NCBI GenBank assembly: GCA_020631735.1
Contig: CM036225.1
Coordinates: forward strand, 64,468,662 to 64,532,661
Reading direction: 5' to 3'
DNA from: Saccharum officinarum
Lineage: Eukaryota; Streptophyta; Magnoliopsida; Poales; Poaceae
DNA: 64,000 nucleotides
Shown: positions 9,976 through 21,218 of the stretch, one piece after another
Layout of the letters: every line of letters starts with the position of its first letter
Numbering within the stretch: the first letter of the stretch is position 1
Program-made: the position numbers and the translations under genes
The notes under the pieces: model-generated
The model's input: only the letters and a program-made list of their open reading frames with translations
Told to the model about the DNA's origin: nothing
The model's database searches: none

Positions 9976-11296
9976 GATAGATAGATATATATATATATAT
10001 ACATAGCCCCAACATGTCTAATCACTGAACAACTTTTAGTTTTGTTGTTTACAGTTGGAATAATATATAGTTAAGCCCATACAATGTAAGGTGACCTTTG
10101 ATAGGTAAAGACTTCTGGTAAGCGGGCCGTACCTTTGTCGTACGGCACCCGCACACCATCTACTCAAATCGCTCCTCCCTGACTCGTCGCGTCATCGGCC
10201 ACCCGCAGCACCCCTGCGACCTCAAGCTATTCGGCTGATCGTTTTCATGGCTGATTTCGGCTGATTCAATAGTGTTCTGTGAGAGGGAATAAGCCATAGT
10301 ACGGCTGATAAGCCAGCTGAAACGAGCAGACGAACAGAAACTCACTGCACGGACGGGATGGGACGGGACGGGACAGCACCTAGCAGTACAAGAATTAAGG
10401 CTTTACATGACGGATTACTTTAGTCACAGACAGTCGAAAATGTGTCACGGATAACTTGCCATGACGGTCAAAAAAAAAACTGTCATGTATCTCGCGTCAT
10501 ACATTTGCTAGAGTGAATTGAGCCATCACAGATTGGCATTTATGTCCGTCATGAATTAGTTGTCTGTCTCCTATAACCAGCCTATATTAAGCCTAGATCC
10601 AAACCATGGTGACGAAAAAGAACATCACAAATTAGTGTCAAATCATCACAGCACTAACAATACAATCAACATTAACCTTGTCACACATTAAGACACACTC
10701 ATGAAACACAAACGGGAACAAAGCTCACAATTGACAAAACATTGCTCATCATTTTCATTGAATACATCAACATCTGTACTTGTACATTTTTTCATAGGAA
10801 ATACTAAGGCAATAACTAAGCTACACTCAAATACCTAGAAAACTAAGATGTTGGCTTGTACAACACACAACTCATGATTCGCTCGCACAACAAAATCTTT
10901 CATCACTAATGAAAATAGCCACCATGCCTGCAAAGAAAACACAGTTAGTATTTGAGGTACAGGACAAACATAATGCATAGTCTTGCATCAGAAAACATAG
11001 CTAAACTTAGCAATGATATTTGATAAGACACTTTATAGCAGTCATGATAGTACCAGAAGAGTAACAGGTAAAATGTAAACATGATTTGCCAAATTAATAA
11101 GATGCATAAGTGTTTGACATGCTTTCATCAGGTAATTGCTAAAGCCAATTTTTTAGAAGAGTGAGAACTCCATGGTCAAGAGATTTGAGAACTCACATGA
11201 AATTCCAAGTTGCCAACTTTGGAGCTTCAGATAATTCAAAACTAGGTACATAACCAAACAATATATAGCAGTTCACTAGTGACTTAATAGAAGCTA
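9976..11296. other. Intergenic DNA with short repeats, no gene
   Basis: Contains an (AT)n microsatellite near 9985-10002. A short segment at about 10230-10340 has scattered GGCTGAT and inverted CAGCTGAAACGA/TCGTTTTCATGGCTG words that look like a small MITE. At about 10405-10560 ATGACGG and CCGTCAT words face each other, possibly a decayed DNA transposon end. No coding sequence is evident from 10620 to the LTR start at 11297. Confidence 0.4.
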
Positions 11297-12744
11297 TGAA
11301 AGTGCATCTGGCCCTTTAGTGGGTTTTGGTGAATTAAATGACAACATAATTAAAGGTCTAATAAGTTTGCTAAGTGTTGAACAGGAAATTTAGTTTATTG
11401 CATACACTTGCGGATTATGGAATGATAAGCATATATAGGTTCAACAAGAAGGTAAACTTGATGATATTCCACATAGTGTTGAAATAAAAGGCCGAATTAT
11501 GTATTGTTACATTGAAAGATTATGAAAATAATCTAGTTTAAGCAAAAGACAACAATGCAAATAGAATTAATAAAATGGCTCCTATGTTGTGGGATATCAT
11601 AGCATTATGTGAAAGCAAGTATATTTGGCATATGACAAATGAGACATGAGTTGATGGTTTTGGATTGGTCTCTATAATGGCTTGCTTTGCATGAACAAAA
11701 AGAGTTAGACAGTGGACTAGCTTTAATCAAGGTTGAAGAATGAATCAAGAGTGCGTAAGTGAGGAAATGTTAAGCAAAGGAGAAATGACAATGGAGACAA
11801 TGTATAATGAATATGGGATGTTCTCTACATTGGTTTGCTTGTGTGGATAAAGATTTGGAAAATCGCTTTGCATTGATTTGATCAAACTAGAAGTATGAAG
11901 ATAGAGATTGAAGTAAGTGTTAGGAATGTCAAGCCAAAATGAAGAGGATATAAGGAATCGTGAATTGGCTTGATGAAAGTCCCTAGTTTGGTTTTAGCTA
12001 ATTGATGAAACCTAGGACTAACCTTTGTATCTAAGTGAATGATTTAGATAAAGGTGGTCATTGAATATGAGACATGACATTGACTCATGTGACCAAGATG
12101 ATGAAGACCAAGATGATGCTTGACTCGATGGACCGGTTATGAAGGTGAAGGGCAAGTCGAGGCTTCGAAGCGAAGGACCATGCGATGGTGAAGCTTGAGC
12201 AAGACTTGGCGCCGACGGACCTATGCAACGGTGAAGAGCAAGTGAAGTCAAGGTCGATGGATCAAGACGGTCATGTGATGATATGAAGTGGATCATATCT
12301 TTTAGAAAAATAAAATAGGCTCAAGGCAAAGGTATAACCATAGGGCCATTTTATTTTGCACTTAAGACACCATAGAGGGTGTGAGTGGTTTAGGATCGAT
12401 AGCCGAACTATTAAGAGGAGAAGTCTTATCGGTTATTCGACGCACGGGTGCCACTAGGTGAATTCATGAAGTGCATTGCATGTAGAGCCTAGTGAGCTAA
12501 CCGAAAAACCTTCGAAAATGATTATGAAAATGCTAACACACGTGCACAAGATGGTGATCACTTGTTGGTGTTGGCATATTTACGAAGGCGTTGGAGTTTA
12601 AGCGGTGGAGAGGGTTTGGGTCTCTCTCTCCCTCCCGCTGAGCTTGCGAGTACGGGATTCAGGCATTTTTGAGGAGTTGAAATGCCTATTTTCCACTACG
12701 CCGGAAGTCGGAAAAGAAACGGAGGCGAACGGAGGTCACAGAGA

Positions 12745-13235
12745 TGACCGGACGCTGCACCGGACGCGGTCATGGTATGACCGGACGCGTCCGGTCAGTA
12801 CAACGCAGCAGTTAGGCGTGCGGGTGCTAGGGTTTGCAACCGGCGCGTCCGGTCAGGTGTCCAGAGGGAACTGAGGTTCGCAAGGACGATCGGACGCGAG
12901 GCGCGTCCGGTCACACGTGATCGGACGCGTCCGGTCGTTGAGGGAGCTTACTGGACTCTAACCGGATGCTGACACTGTCGTGTCCGATCGTTGCCTGGAG
13001 CGCGTCCGGTCGTTGCTTCGCGGGCGCGCGGTACTGTGCGATCGACGCGTCCGGTCGTTTGAGCGGCGCGTCCGGTCGTTTGACGGGCGCGTCCGGTCGT
13101 TTGACGGGCGCGTCCGGTCGTTGGCTAGGACACGTCCGGTCGTTGGTTTGACCGTTGGGACTCAGTGACCGTTGGAGGATCGGACGCGGTTGAGCGCGTT
13201 CGGTCAGTTTCGACCGGCGCGTCCGGTCATCCCGA
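12745..13235 (+). promoter_or_regulatory. Palindrome array A upstream of an LTR TATA box
   Basis: About a dozen copies of (G/C)GCGTCCGGTC and its complement GACCGGACGC, several as the full palindrome GACCGGACGCGTCCGGTC. Around 13040-13140 they run as a near-perfect tandem repeat of about 21 bp (unit GCGCGTCCGGTCGTTTGACG). The array stops about 50 bp before the TATA box at 13284. Repeated palindromes are known in Sirevirus LTRs; the promoter role here is inferred from position. Confidence 0.75.
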
Positions 13236-13721
13236 AAAAGACCCAGTGAAGGGGTACAACGGCTCTATTCTTTTGGGATGCTTATAAATACTTGTTGGCC
13301 GGCCCTTGGGGAGGTCTCTCGTTATTTCTAACATTCTTGTGCATCCTTTGAGCTAGAGCTTCTCCTCCCACTCATCTCTCTTGCTTGATTGCAAATCATA
13401 AGTGAGATTGAGTGATCCCAAAGTGCATTGCATAGCTTGAGGGCATCTAGTGGCACTTGTGGGTGGTTTAGCCGGTGGATTTCTTGTTACTCTTGGAGAG
13501 TACCGCTCCTAGCCGGCTTGGAGATTGTTGGAGGCGTTGGCTAGAGAAGGAGATTGTTCTTGGCCACCTCCGGTTGATTGTAAGAGGTTCTTGTGCTTTC
13601 CTCGACGGAGCGCCAAAAGCAACTCTAGTGGATTGTGCGTGTCATTGAGTTACCTCACTTGAGAGTGGTGTCTTACGGTGCCTTGCGGGGCATGCCTTGA
13701 GGGGCAAGTGACTTGAGGGTC

Positions 13722-15836
13722 TGTAAGGTCCGAATGGCTAGAGGGGGGGTGAATAGCCTATTCAAAAATCTACAAGCTTCACTAAACAACCACGTTAGTA
13801 TAAAAGAAGGCTAAGCTAATTCTAGCACTAGCTCAACTACACTATGCAAGCCACCTATACAACTTAGTGAAGCAAGGCTATGATCTTTAATACACACCAA
13901 TAAAGCTAGGTCGCTAAGCTACTTACTCCTATGTGATAAAAGCTACTCTACACAAGCTACACTAGAAGTAGTACGAGAAAGTAAAGAGCAAGTGACTTGA
14001 TTCTTATACCAACGATGTAGAGAAGTAAAGCACTCGAAGAATCAATCATAGTGATCAACCACAAGAGAAATCCTCGGTAAAGAGATGACACAAGATTTTT
14101 TACCGAGGTTCACTTGCTTCCCGGCAAGCTACTCCTCGTTGTGGCGATGCACCAACTTGTCGGTTCACGAGCTAATCGACTATCAAGAGTCGAGCCCTCG
14201 GCGGGCGCCGCACAACCGCACACAAGATGGGGATCCTCCAAGCCACGAGCTCCACTAGAGTATCCAATTTGCGAACTCCCGCGGAGAAGGATCAAGAACC
14301 CCTTACAACACTTGGTGAAGGCTCCAACAATCTCCAATTGCGAGCTCAATCACCTCCGCTGCTCCAAGCCGTCTACCGTGTCGGGAAACACGGAAGAGTA
14401 ACAAGAAATCCGCAGCAACTCGAAGATCAAGTGCCTCTAGAATGCAACTCTCAAGCAATGCACTTGAACCTCACTCAATCTCACTCAAGATGTGCAACTA
14501 TGCAAAGAGATGAGTGGAGGGGTTGTTCTCTAGCTCAAAGTATGTCTCTAGTTCTCAAAATGTGCAAGAGTTTTTTTTTGCCCTCAAACCCCGGCCAACC
14601 TCTATTTATAGCGAAGGGGTACGCAGCTAGCCGTTACAGACAACGCGGCGAAAAACGTACTGACCGGACGCTCCGGTCAGGGTGACCGGACGTGTCCGGT
14701 CACTACACGACAGCAAGAAACAGTGCGTGTCAGAACTAGCCGTTGCCGTGACCGGACGCGCTGAACCGATTGACCAGACGCGACAGTGCCCGCGTCCGGT
14801 CGCATTCCAGTATGCTCCCGTTGAGACCGGACGCGTCCGATCGCATGTGACCGGACGCGCCGCGCGTCCGATCGTTACTCCGCTTCGCTCTACCCTTCTG
14901 GACGCCTGACCGGACGCTCCGGTTACGTGAGGGACCGGACGCGCCGGTCGCGCGCTCTGATTCGCTCAGGAGAACTGACCGGACGCGCTGTTGAACTGAC
15001 CGGACGCCACAGTGCCAGTGTCCGATTAGAGTCCAGTAAGCTCCCTGGATGACCGGACGCGTCCGGTCATTAGTGACCGGACGCGCTGCGCGTCCGATCA
15101 TCAAACTGAAAACCGCGCAGACGCTGAACACTGACCGGACGCGTCCGGTCATACCGAGACCGCGTCCAGTGCAGCGTCCGGTCACCACAGTGACCTCCGT
15201 TCGCCTCCGTTTCTTTTCCGACTTCCGACGCAGTAGAAAATAGGCGTTTCACTTCTCCAAAAAGCGCCGAATCCCGCCTCGCAAGCTCGGCGGGAGGGAG
15301 AGAGGAACCCAAACCCCTCTCTACCACTCAAACTCCACCGCCTTCTCAAACGTGCTAACACCACCATGTGTAAATCACAATGTGCATGTGTGTTAGCATT
15401 TTATAATCATTTCTCAAGGCGTTATGTTAGCTTTTTACTAGATCCTAATGCATATGCTCAAGACATTGATCTAGTGGCACTTGATTTCCGAGCTAACCGT
15501 GATTGCCCCTCTTGATAGTCGGACATGTATCCTAAACCCGGTCAATCACTTCTTTACTCATCTTAGACCGGCAAAAGGAAAACCCTATGATTATACCTTT
15601 GCCTTGCGCTCTTAGATCTTTCTCTTCCACTTGATCATCATGTCCTTCCTTTTATGTGCATCTCCACCATAAACATCATTTCATATTCATGCACTATCTC
15701 TTTGTGATCTTGTGGCCACCACTCCTTGCCACATACACCTTCATCACATGTGTTGCTTATGCCTAACTCAAAACACTTAACACATGACATTAGCAACTTG
15801 GTGTCATTAATTACCAAAACCAAACTTGGGCTTTCA
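13722..15836 (-). mobile_element. Solo LTR of a Sirevirus-type element
   Basis: On the minus strand it starts TGAAAGCCCAAG at 15836 and ends GGACCTTACA at 13722. It is flanked by a perfect 5-bp duplication GGGTC (13717-13721 and 15837-15841). No internal region is present, so it is a solo LTR left by LTR-LTR recombination. It sits inside another LTR of the same broad family in opposite orientation. A TATA-like CTATAAATA (minus) lies at about 14602-14610. Confidence 0.9.
14661..15185 (-). promoter_or_regulatory. Palindrome array B in the solo LTR
   Basis: More than fifteen GACCGGACGC / GCGTCCGGTC half-sites, many joined as the 18-bp palindrome. On the minus strand the array ends about 50 bp before the LTR TATA box (14610), the same arrangement as array A in the host LTR. 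Confidence 0.75.
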
Positions 15837-16327
15837 GGGTCACACCAGGAAACCATCTAAGTTTTGATCGACACAACCGGTGACGTAGCTTATCGGTGCA
15901 CAAGTGAACACCGGGTGAACAAAAATATTATGTCACTCGTCTCCCGGTGATTGGTCTTCATATTGTGTTGTTGTCAATATTGATTGATTGTATATCATCT
16001 TGGTGATTGGCAACATCTTCACTCCACCATCGGTATAAGATTCACAATCCTCTCTCTCGCATTTACTTTTACTAGTTATCTTGTGTAGCTCTAGTGTTAG
16101 CCTTTGCTAGTAGTTGTTAGCTTGCTCTCTAGTGTAAGTTTAGTGACTTAGCCATTGTGTGAACTAGAGATCATAATCTACTAGACTTGTGGTTAAGAGG
16201 CTTGCATCACAACCGTAGGCTAAGCAAAACTCGCTTTACGCCGTTTGTTATTCTAACAAGTTTGTTTAGTGGTTTGTGTAGTTTTTTATAGGCTATTCAC
16301 CCCCCTCTAGCCATCTAGGACCTTACA

Positions 16328-16675
16328 CTTGACCATATTGATGTTAATCCATGTATGTCTCTATGTGAGTTAAACTAGAGCTTGATTGATCTCAATATTC
16401 ATATCTAGAAGATATTCAAGTAAGGATCACGATATTGAAGAAATGCTTTTTCAATGTATGCTTAATATGTTGTGACTTGAATATGGCTCGATAAGGTAAA
16501 AATAGCAAGGAAAGGGCTTCAAAGGACTAAGTGAAGGTGAAAGCAAGCGACGGCTTGAGGACCAAGGTACCATGGCTAAGGTGAAAAAGAGAGTACTTGC
16601 ATTGAGTCGAGTAACTAATCAAGCTATGAGAAGTCATACCGTGTTGAGGATCAAAGTATCAGTGAAAGTGACTTG
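16328..16675 (+). mobile_element. LTR-like sequence, unassigned
   Basis: Non-coding text with words such as CAAGCGACGGCTTGAGGACCAAGG that resemble the interior of the Sirevirus-type LTR at 11.9-12.3 kb. Probably a fragment of another copy, bounded on the right by the TRIM element. Confidence 0.35.
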
Positions 16676-17645
16676 TGTAACATCCAGTTCCGGCATACAC
16701 GGCCCAGGCCCACTCTACGAGGAGTGGTCCCACCTGCGTAGCAACCCGCTTGAGCTTTCGTCCTCGCTTCGCTCAAAACGGTTAACCGAAGGTTACTACA
16801 CGTCCCTGGCCCTGGTATTTAAGATGGTCAGGCGATCCTCAGACTCAAGACATGGTATTAAACTTCTGGTTGCACAGTGTTTCGCGATGCTACAGTACCG
16901 ATGACCAGTGCCCGAGCTAAAATATACCGAATTCGGCCTAGCCCAATTTGATGAACAGTAACATGTTGCTACATTGTTCGAGCTACAGTATCGGTCCGCT
17001 ACAGTACCAGAGTCTGGATGTACAGTACCCCCGTCCCACTGCCCAGACTATGGTAGTATTGGCCCATTCCGCGATTTGGGCCCACTTGGCCCATTTGGGG
17101 CTGTTACAATCACCCCCTAAGAATTCGACGTCCCCGTCGAATGCTAGATCGGCTTACCCTTTCGGGACACTTAATCCAGGATCCTCCTCTCTTGGCCACG
17201 TTTGTGTGTTCCCGTGCCGGCGCATGTGTCATGCCATGCCGTGTCCACGCGCATGCACACATCATGCCCGCGCAACTGATCCCCACGTGCCCGTGAAACC
17301 ACGAGAGTCGGCTCTGATACCAAATGTAACATCTAGTCCCGGCATATATGGCTCAAGCCCACTCTGCCGAGGAGTGGTCCCACCTGCGTAGCAATCCGCT
17401 TGAGCTTTCGTTCTCGCTTCGCTCAAAACGGTTAACCGAAGATTACTACGTGTCCCTGGCCCTGGTATTTAAGCTGGTCAGGCGATCCTCGGACTCACGG
17501 TATGCTACTAAACTTCTGGTTGCACAGTGTTTCGCGATGCTACAATTTACCGAATTCGCCCTGGCCCAATTCTTCAAACAGTATCATGCCGCTACAGTCA
17601 ATGTACAGTAACCACGTCTACAGTGCCCCCTTCCCACTGCCCCCC
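16676..17645 (-). mobile_element. TRIM-like miniature LTR retrotransposon
   Basis: Two direct repeats beginning TGTAACATC(C/T)AG, left LTR 16676-17108 (433 bp, ends GGCTGTTACA) and right LTR from 17325, flank only 216 bp of internal DNA. Read on the minus strand, the primer binding site TGGTATCAGAGC (complement at 17311-17322) lies 2 bases from the right LTR. A polypurine tract CTTAGGGGGTGAT (complement at 17109-17121) abuts the left LTR. There is no gag or pol. The total size and missing coding region fit a TRIM. The right LTR can be aligned only to about 17645, so its far end has been lost. Positions of LTR, PBS and PPT fix the orientation. Confidence 0.85.
17311..17322 (-). other. Primer binding site of the TRIM element
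   Basis: The minus strand reads TGGTATCAGAGC, complementary to the 3' end of plant initiator tRNA-Met, two bases from the LTR edge at 17325. Confidence 0.85.
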
Positions 17646-17719
17646 CGCTACAGTGTCTGCGCCACGTGTCTCACTTTGAATTTCGTTTGTTCGATCGTAA
17701 CGGTCACTTAAAAGTACTC

Positions 17720-18690
17720 GTTCATGCGCTAGAGTGACAGGATGCACCGATCGAAATTGATCGGACGCGCCGATCGCACAGCGCCTGCGCTCGTGAAGCA
17801 CCAACTGGACGTGCTGCAGAACTAACCGGATGCGTTGCACCCAGCATCCAGTTTGAGTCCAGTAAGCACCCACGCACGACCGGACGCGTCCGGTCGATCG
17901 TGATCGGACTCGCCACCACGTCCGGTTAGCTCTTCGCTGATGCTGCTCCATGCCATGTTGACCGGACGCGCCGGTCCCGTGAGGCGTCTAACGCCCCGGT
18001 TAGAAACCCTAGCTGCCCCTCGCGCTGCTCGCTGACACTGACCGGACGCGTCCGGTTACGCTGAGACCGTGTCCGGTTCAGCGTCCAGTCACCTCTGTGA
18101 CCTCCGTTCGTCTCCGTTTCTTCACGTCCGGCGCAGTGGAAAATAGACGTTTCACTTCCACAAAAAGCGTTGAATCCCACCGAGAAAGCTCGGCGGGAGG
18201 GAGAGAGGAACCCAAACCCCTCTCTACCGCTCAAACTCCACCGCCTTTGCAAATATGCTAACATCACCAAGTGTACATCACCATGTGCATGTGTGTTAAC
18301 ATTTTCACAATCATTTTTGAGGCGTTAAGTTAGCTCTCCACTAGATCTAAATGCATATGCAAATGAATTTTCATCTAGTGGCACTTAAGTGATCAATAAC
18401 CCCGGAAATTCTCCTCTTTATAGTACGGCTATCGATCCTAAGCCATCCACACCTTCTATGGTGTCTTGGATGCAAAATGAAAAACCCTATCATATATCTT
18501 TGCCTTGAGCTCCATGATTTAGCTTTGCACCTTCATCCAACTCCATCATAGCAAGCACTTGATCACAGCACCATTGCTTGATCCTTGCTTCACCATGTCA
18601 TTGCACCAACCACATCATAGCTACACATATGTCTTTGCTATGTGATTAGTACTAGGTATTGTCACTGATTATCAACATCAAACGTACCCT
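17720..18690 (-). mobile_element. Sirevirus-type LTR fragment
   Basis: The section from about 18090 to 18300 is nearly the same as the solo LTR at 15180-15400: GTGACCTCCGTTCG, TTCCACAAAAAGCG and CAAACCCCTCTCTACC occur in order, same orientation. The LTR start (TGAAAG on the minus strand) and its TATA end are both missing. It is truncated by the TRIM side on the left and by unrelated DNA near 18690. Confidence 0.75.
17745..18095 (-). promoter_or_regulatory. Palindrome array C in the LTR fragment
   Basis: Several GACCGGACGCGTCCGGTC-type palindromes and degenerate half-sites (for example ATTGATCGGACGCGCCGATC). More eroded than arrays A and B. Confidence 0.65.
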
Positions 18691-19622
18691 CCCCGGCTCT
18701 TTCCCTTTCCCCGCATTCATGCTCGCGTGCGGCTTCCCCTCCCCGTTCACTCGCTAGAAGGAAGAGACCAGCACTGCCTGGAACTGTCAGAAGAGGCCGG
18801 CGCTGCCCAACTCCTTCCCGTGCCCCACGTCACGTCTCGCTGTCGGCCGCCGGCCGCTCTCCTGACTCCTCGCTTGTGGGGGCCAGCCGCCGCCGTGGTC
18901 CATCTAACGGTGTTGCTAACAGCAGGTGACGGAAATGACAATTAGAGAAACACAAATTTTATCTGGTTGCAGTGAAGGAATTTTGAAAATTTTAATAGCA
19001 ATAAAAGAAGTGCTATAATTTTTAATGACAATGAAGGAATTCTCTGGATAGGACCTCCGGCGCAAGTTGCGAGCATAAGGTCCATGCTTGTGGTTCGCCC
19101 ATAGTCTCCGGTAAACAATTTACCCCTTTGACTCGGGCGCTCGCCTCATCCTTGGCCGGTTCAAACACGGTGGGCCCCGCTCCCGGCCGGATCAGGTGGA
19201 CCACTAGCCAGACGTGTCACATTCAGAATCCAGAGCAAGTGGTCAGGTAAACGTAAAACTGTGAGTTCGTACCAGAACCAGCAACACAAAACACAATCAT
19301 CGTCTCGTCTCCAAGCTGCGTGACTGCGCGAGCGTGAGATAACAAATCTTGTTTAGTGACAAGAAAGATTAGATTAGTGGTGCTGGGTGCGCTTAGTAAA
19401 AAGCGGTCACAGACGGAGAAAGAGGAGCGACCCCTTCCGTCCTTGTTTTCAGATTCACACGGTGAAAGAAACACTCCTTAGTCCTTGCAGTAAGGTGTCA
19501 TGATTGAGCCGACATATTGGCCTGTGTTCTTGGCACTAGTTGTACTACTGCCCTGCTAGAGCAAGCACATTACTGTACTCAGCTGATGAAGTGATGGGTG
19601 ATTAGACGGGGAATCAGCTTAA
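18691..19622. other. Intergenic DNA, no gene
   Basis: A short GC-rich part (18700-18930) has mirror open frames on both strands with no domain. The remainder is non-coding. Two words, TGACAATTAGAG and TGACAATGAAGG, suggest a small local repeat near 18930-19040. Confidence 0.4.
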
Positions 19623-19866
19623 GGCCTTGTTCACTTCCCCTCCCAACCCAAAATATTTCATCTTCCACCCATCACATCAAATCTTTCGATGCATGCATGG
19701 AGCATTAAATGTAAGTAAAAAAGATAACTAATTGCATAGTTTGTCTGTAAATGTCGGGATGAATCTTTTGAGCCTACTTAGTTCATGATTAGACAAATTT
19801 TGTCAAATAACAACGAAAGATGCTACAGTAACTTTTCACCTACTTTTCGCGAAGTGAATACACCCT
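19623..19866. mobile_element. MITE, GGCC-TGTT family, copy 1
   Basis: About 244 bp bounded by GGCCTTGTTCACTTC and GAAGTGAATACACCC. The interior has family words CATGCATGGAGCATTAAAT, GACAAATTTTGTCAAAT and GCTACAGTA. Non-coding and short; it shares its layout with the copies at 20172, 24664, 25015, 51451 and 56294. Confidence 0.7.
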
Positions 19867-20171
19867 AAGTGGTGCACTGATAACAAAAAAAAAAAAGAAA
19901 GAAACAAGGGAGATGTACAATGGGGACCTCGTGCGTGCGTGCAGGTGCCGTGCATGGTGACGGTGGTGGGTTCCATTCCAACGTGGACGACGGCGACTGA
20001 CCTGTCGTCTCTCGCCATGACCATGAGTAATGTGCTTGCTAATAAAAATGCTAAACTTTGCACTGGTGGCCATGGCATGCATGGTGACCGGCAATTCTCT
20101 CGTCGAGGGTTGGCGGCTTGGCGATACGTTCACGTGTCACGTCCTACTGGCTACTGCTGTCCTTGGCCTTT

Positions 20172-20412
20172 GGCACCGTTTAGATGCCAAAAATTTTACC
20201 AAAATTTTCAGATTTCCCGTCACATCGAATCTTTGAACACATGCATGAAGCATTAAATATAGATAAAAAATAAAACTAATTACACAGTTTAGACGAAATG
20301 GACGAGACAAATCTTTTAAGCCTAATTAGACCATGATTGGACAATATTTACCAAATAACAACGAAACTGCTACAGTAGCGTTTCGCCAAAAATTTTGCCA
20401 ACTAAACAGCCC
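20172..20412. mobile_element. MITE, GGCC-TGTT family, copy 2
   Basis: About 241 bp between GGCACCGTTTAGATGCC and GGCCAACTAAACAGCCCC-like ends (CCAACTAAACAGCCCC). The interior parallels copy 1, including CCCGTCACATCGAATCTTTG, GCATTAAATATAG and GCTACAGTAGCGTTT. Located 0.8 kb past the 3' end of the SNARE coding region. Confidence 0.75.
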
Positions 20413-21218
20413 CTTGGTTCCTTTCCCTTCCTCTCTGTTTATTGTGGAACAGGCGCTAATACACACAGGTCTTGGCTTCACGGCACTGTTTACACTATTC
20501 TTGTGTGTAGTAGTACCTTCTCAGTTCTCACCTTACACCTTTTTACTCTAAGTCCAACACTGTAGGTATGACCAAGAATTTACCAGGTGCTGCCAACCAA
20601 AACTGGAGGTCATAGTTTCAAAAAAAAAAACTGGAGGTCATGCCACGATCCTGAAAGATTACTTACACGTCTAGAAAGCTTGACTTGGTCGGCGGATCAG
20701 CGCATGCTTTTGACATCGTAATGGAAAAGGCACCTCACCTTAATCAAATCTCTAGTGCAAGACCAAAACCATCATGGTTCTTGAGCACCTCTTTAGGCCA
20801 ACTACATGACTAATCTCAGTTACACATACATAGCGTCAAAAACGGTATTCTTCAAGTAAATAAATATCTGCATTTCAAAAGTTGCAGTTCAAGTATGTAC
20901 TGCATGACGATCCGTACTCTCAATGTATGTATGTATGTTGTGGTTATTACTCTCACTCTGTGATCATCGATAGCTTGTGTACACGTCATGGTTCAAACAG
21001 AACACAGTTCAGAGCTGGTTTTTGTCAAAACAGGAAGACCAGCTAGAAAGAAGACACGCGCACTGTGTGGCCAAGGAGTGGATCCCATGAGACAGAGTTA
21101 CAGTTACAACAATATGCCACATGACTGGAGCAGCGTTTTACAAGATGTAGATACAGGTGGGCCTGCCAAGGCGCCACATCAATTTTTAGTTACACGAAGT
21201 ATGGAATTCACCAGTCCT
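20413..21218. other. 3' flank of the SNARE gene
   Basis: Non-coding. Includes the probable 3'UTR of the minus-strand SNARE gene just left of 21219. A short A-run separates two copies of ACTGGAGGTCAT near 20600-20640. No other gene seen. Confidence 0.5.

Larger units (their letters stand above)
11297..16327 (+). mobile_element. Sirevirus-type (Ty1/copia) LTR, interrupted by a solo LTR
   Basis: Starts TGAAAGTGCATC and ends GGACCTTACA, so TG...CA. Without the 2.1-kb solo LTR inserted at 13722-15836 it is about 2.9 kb. Its middle carries an array of GACCGGACGCGTCCGGTC-like palindromes, followed by a TATA box (CTTATAAATA near 13281-13290). The five bases outside each end do not match (agcta and cttga), and no primer binding site follows. 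It is therefore not a clean solo LTR; it may be a recombined or truncated copy. Confidence 0.75.

Noticed and set aside
16676..17108. Cassandra-type 5S-rRNA-bearing TRIM
   Set aside because: Size and LTR tips are similar, but I could not see the conserved 5S promoter boxes; left as an unnamed TRIM.
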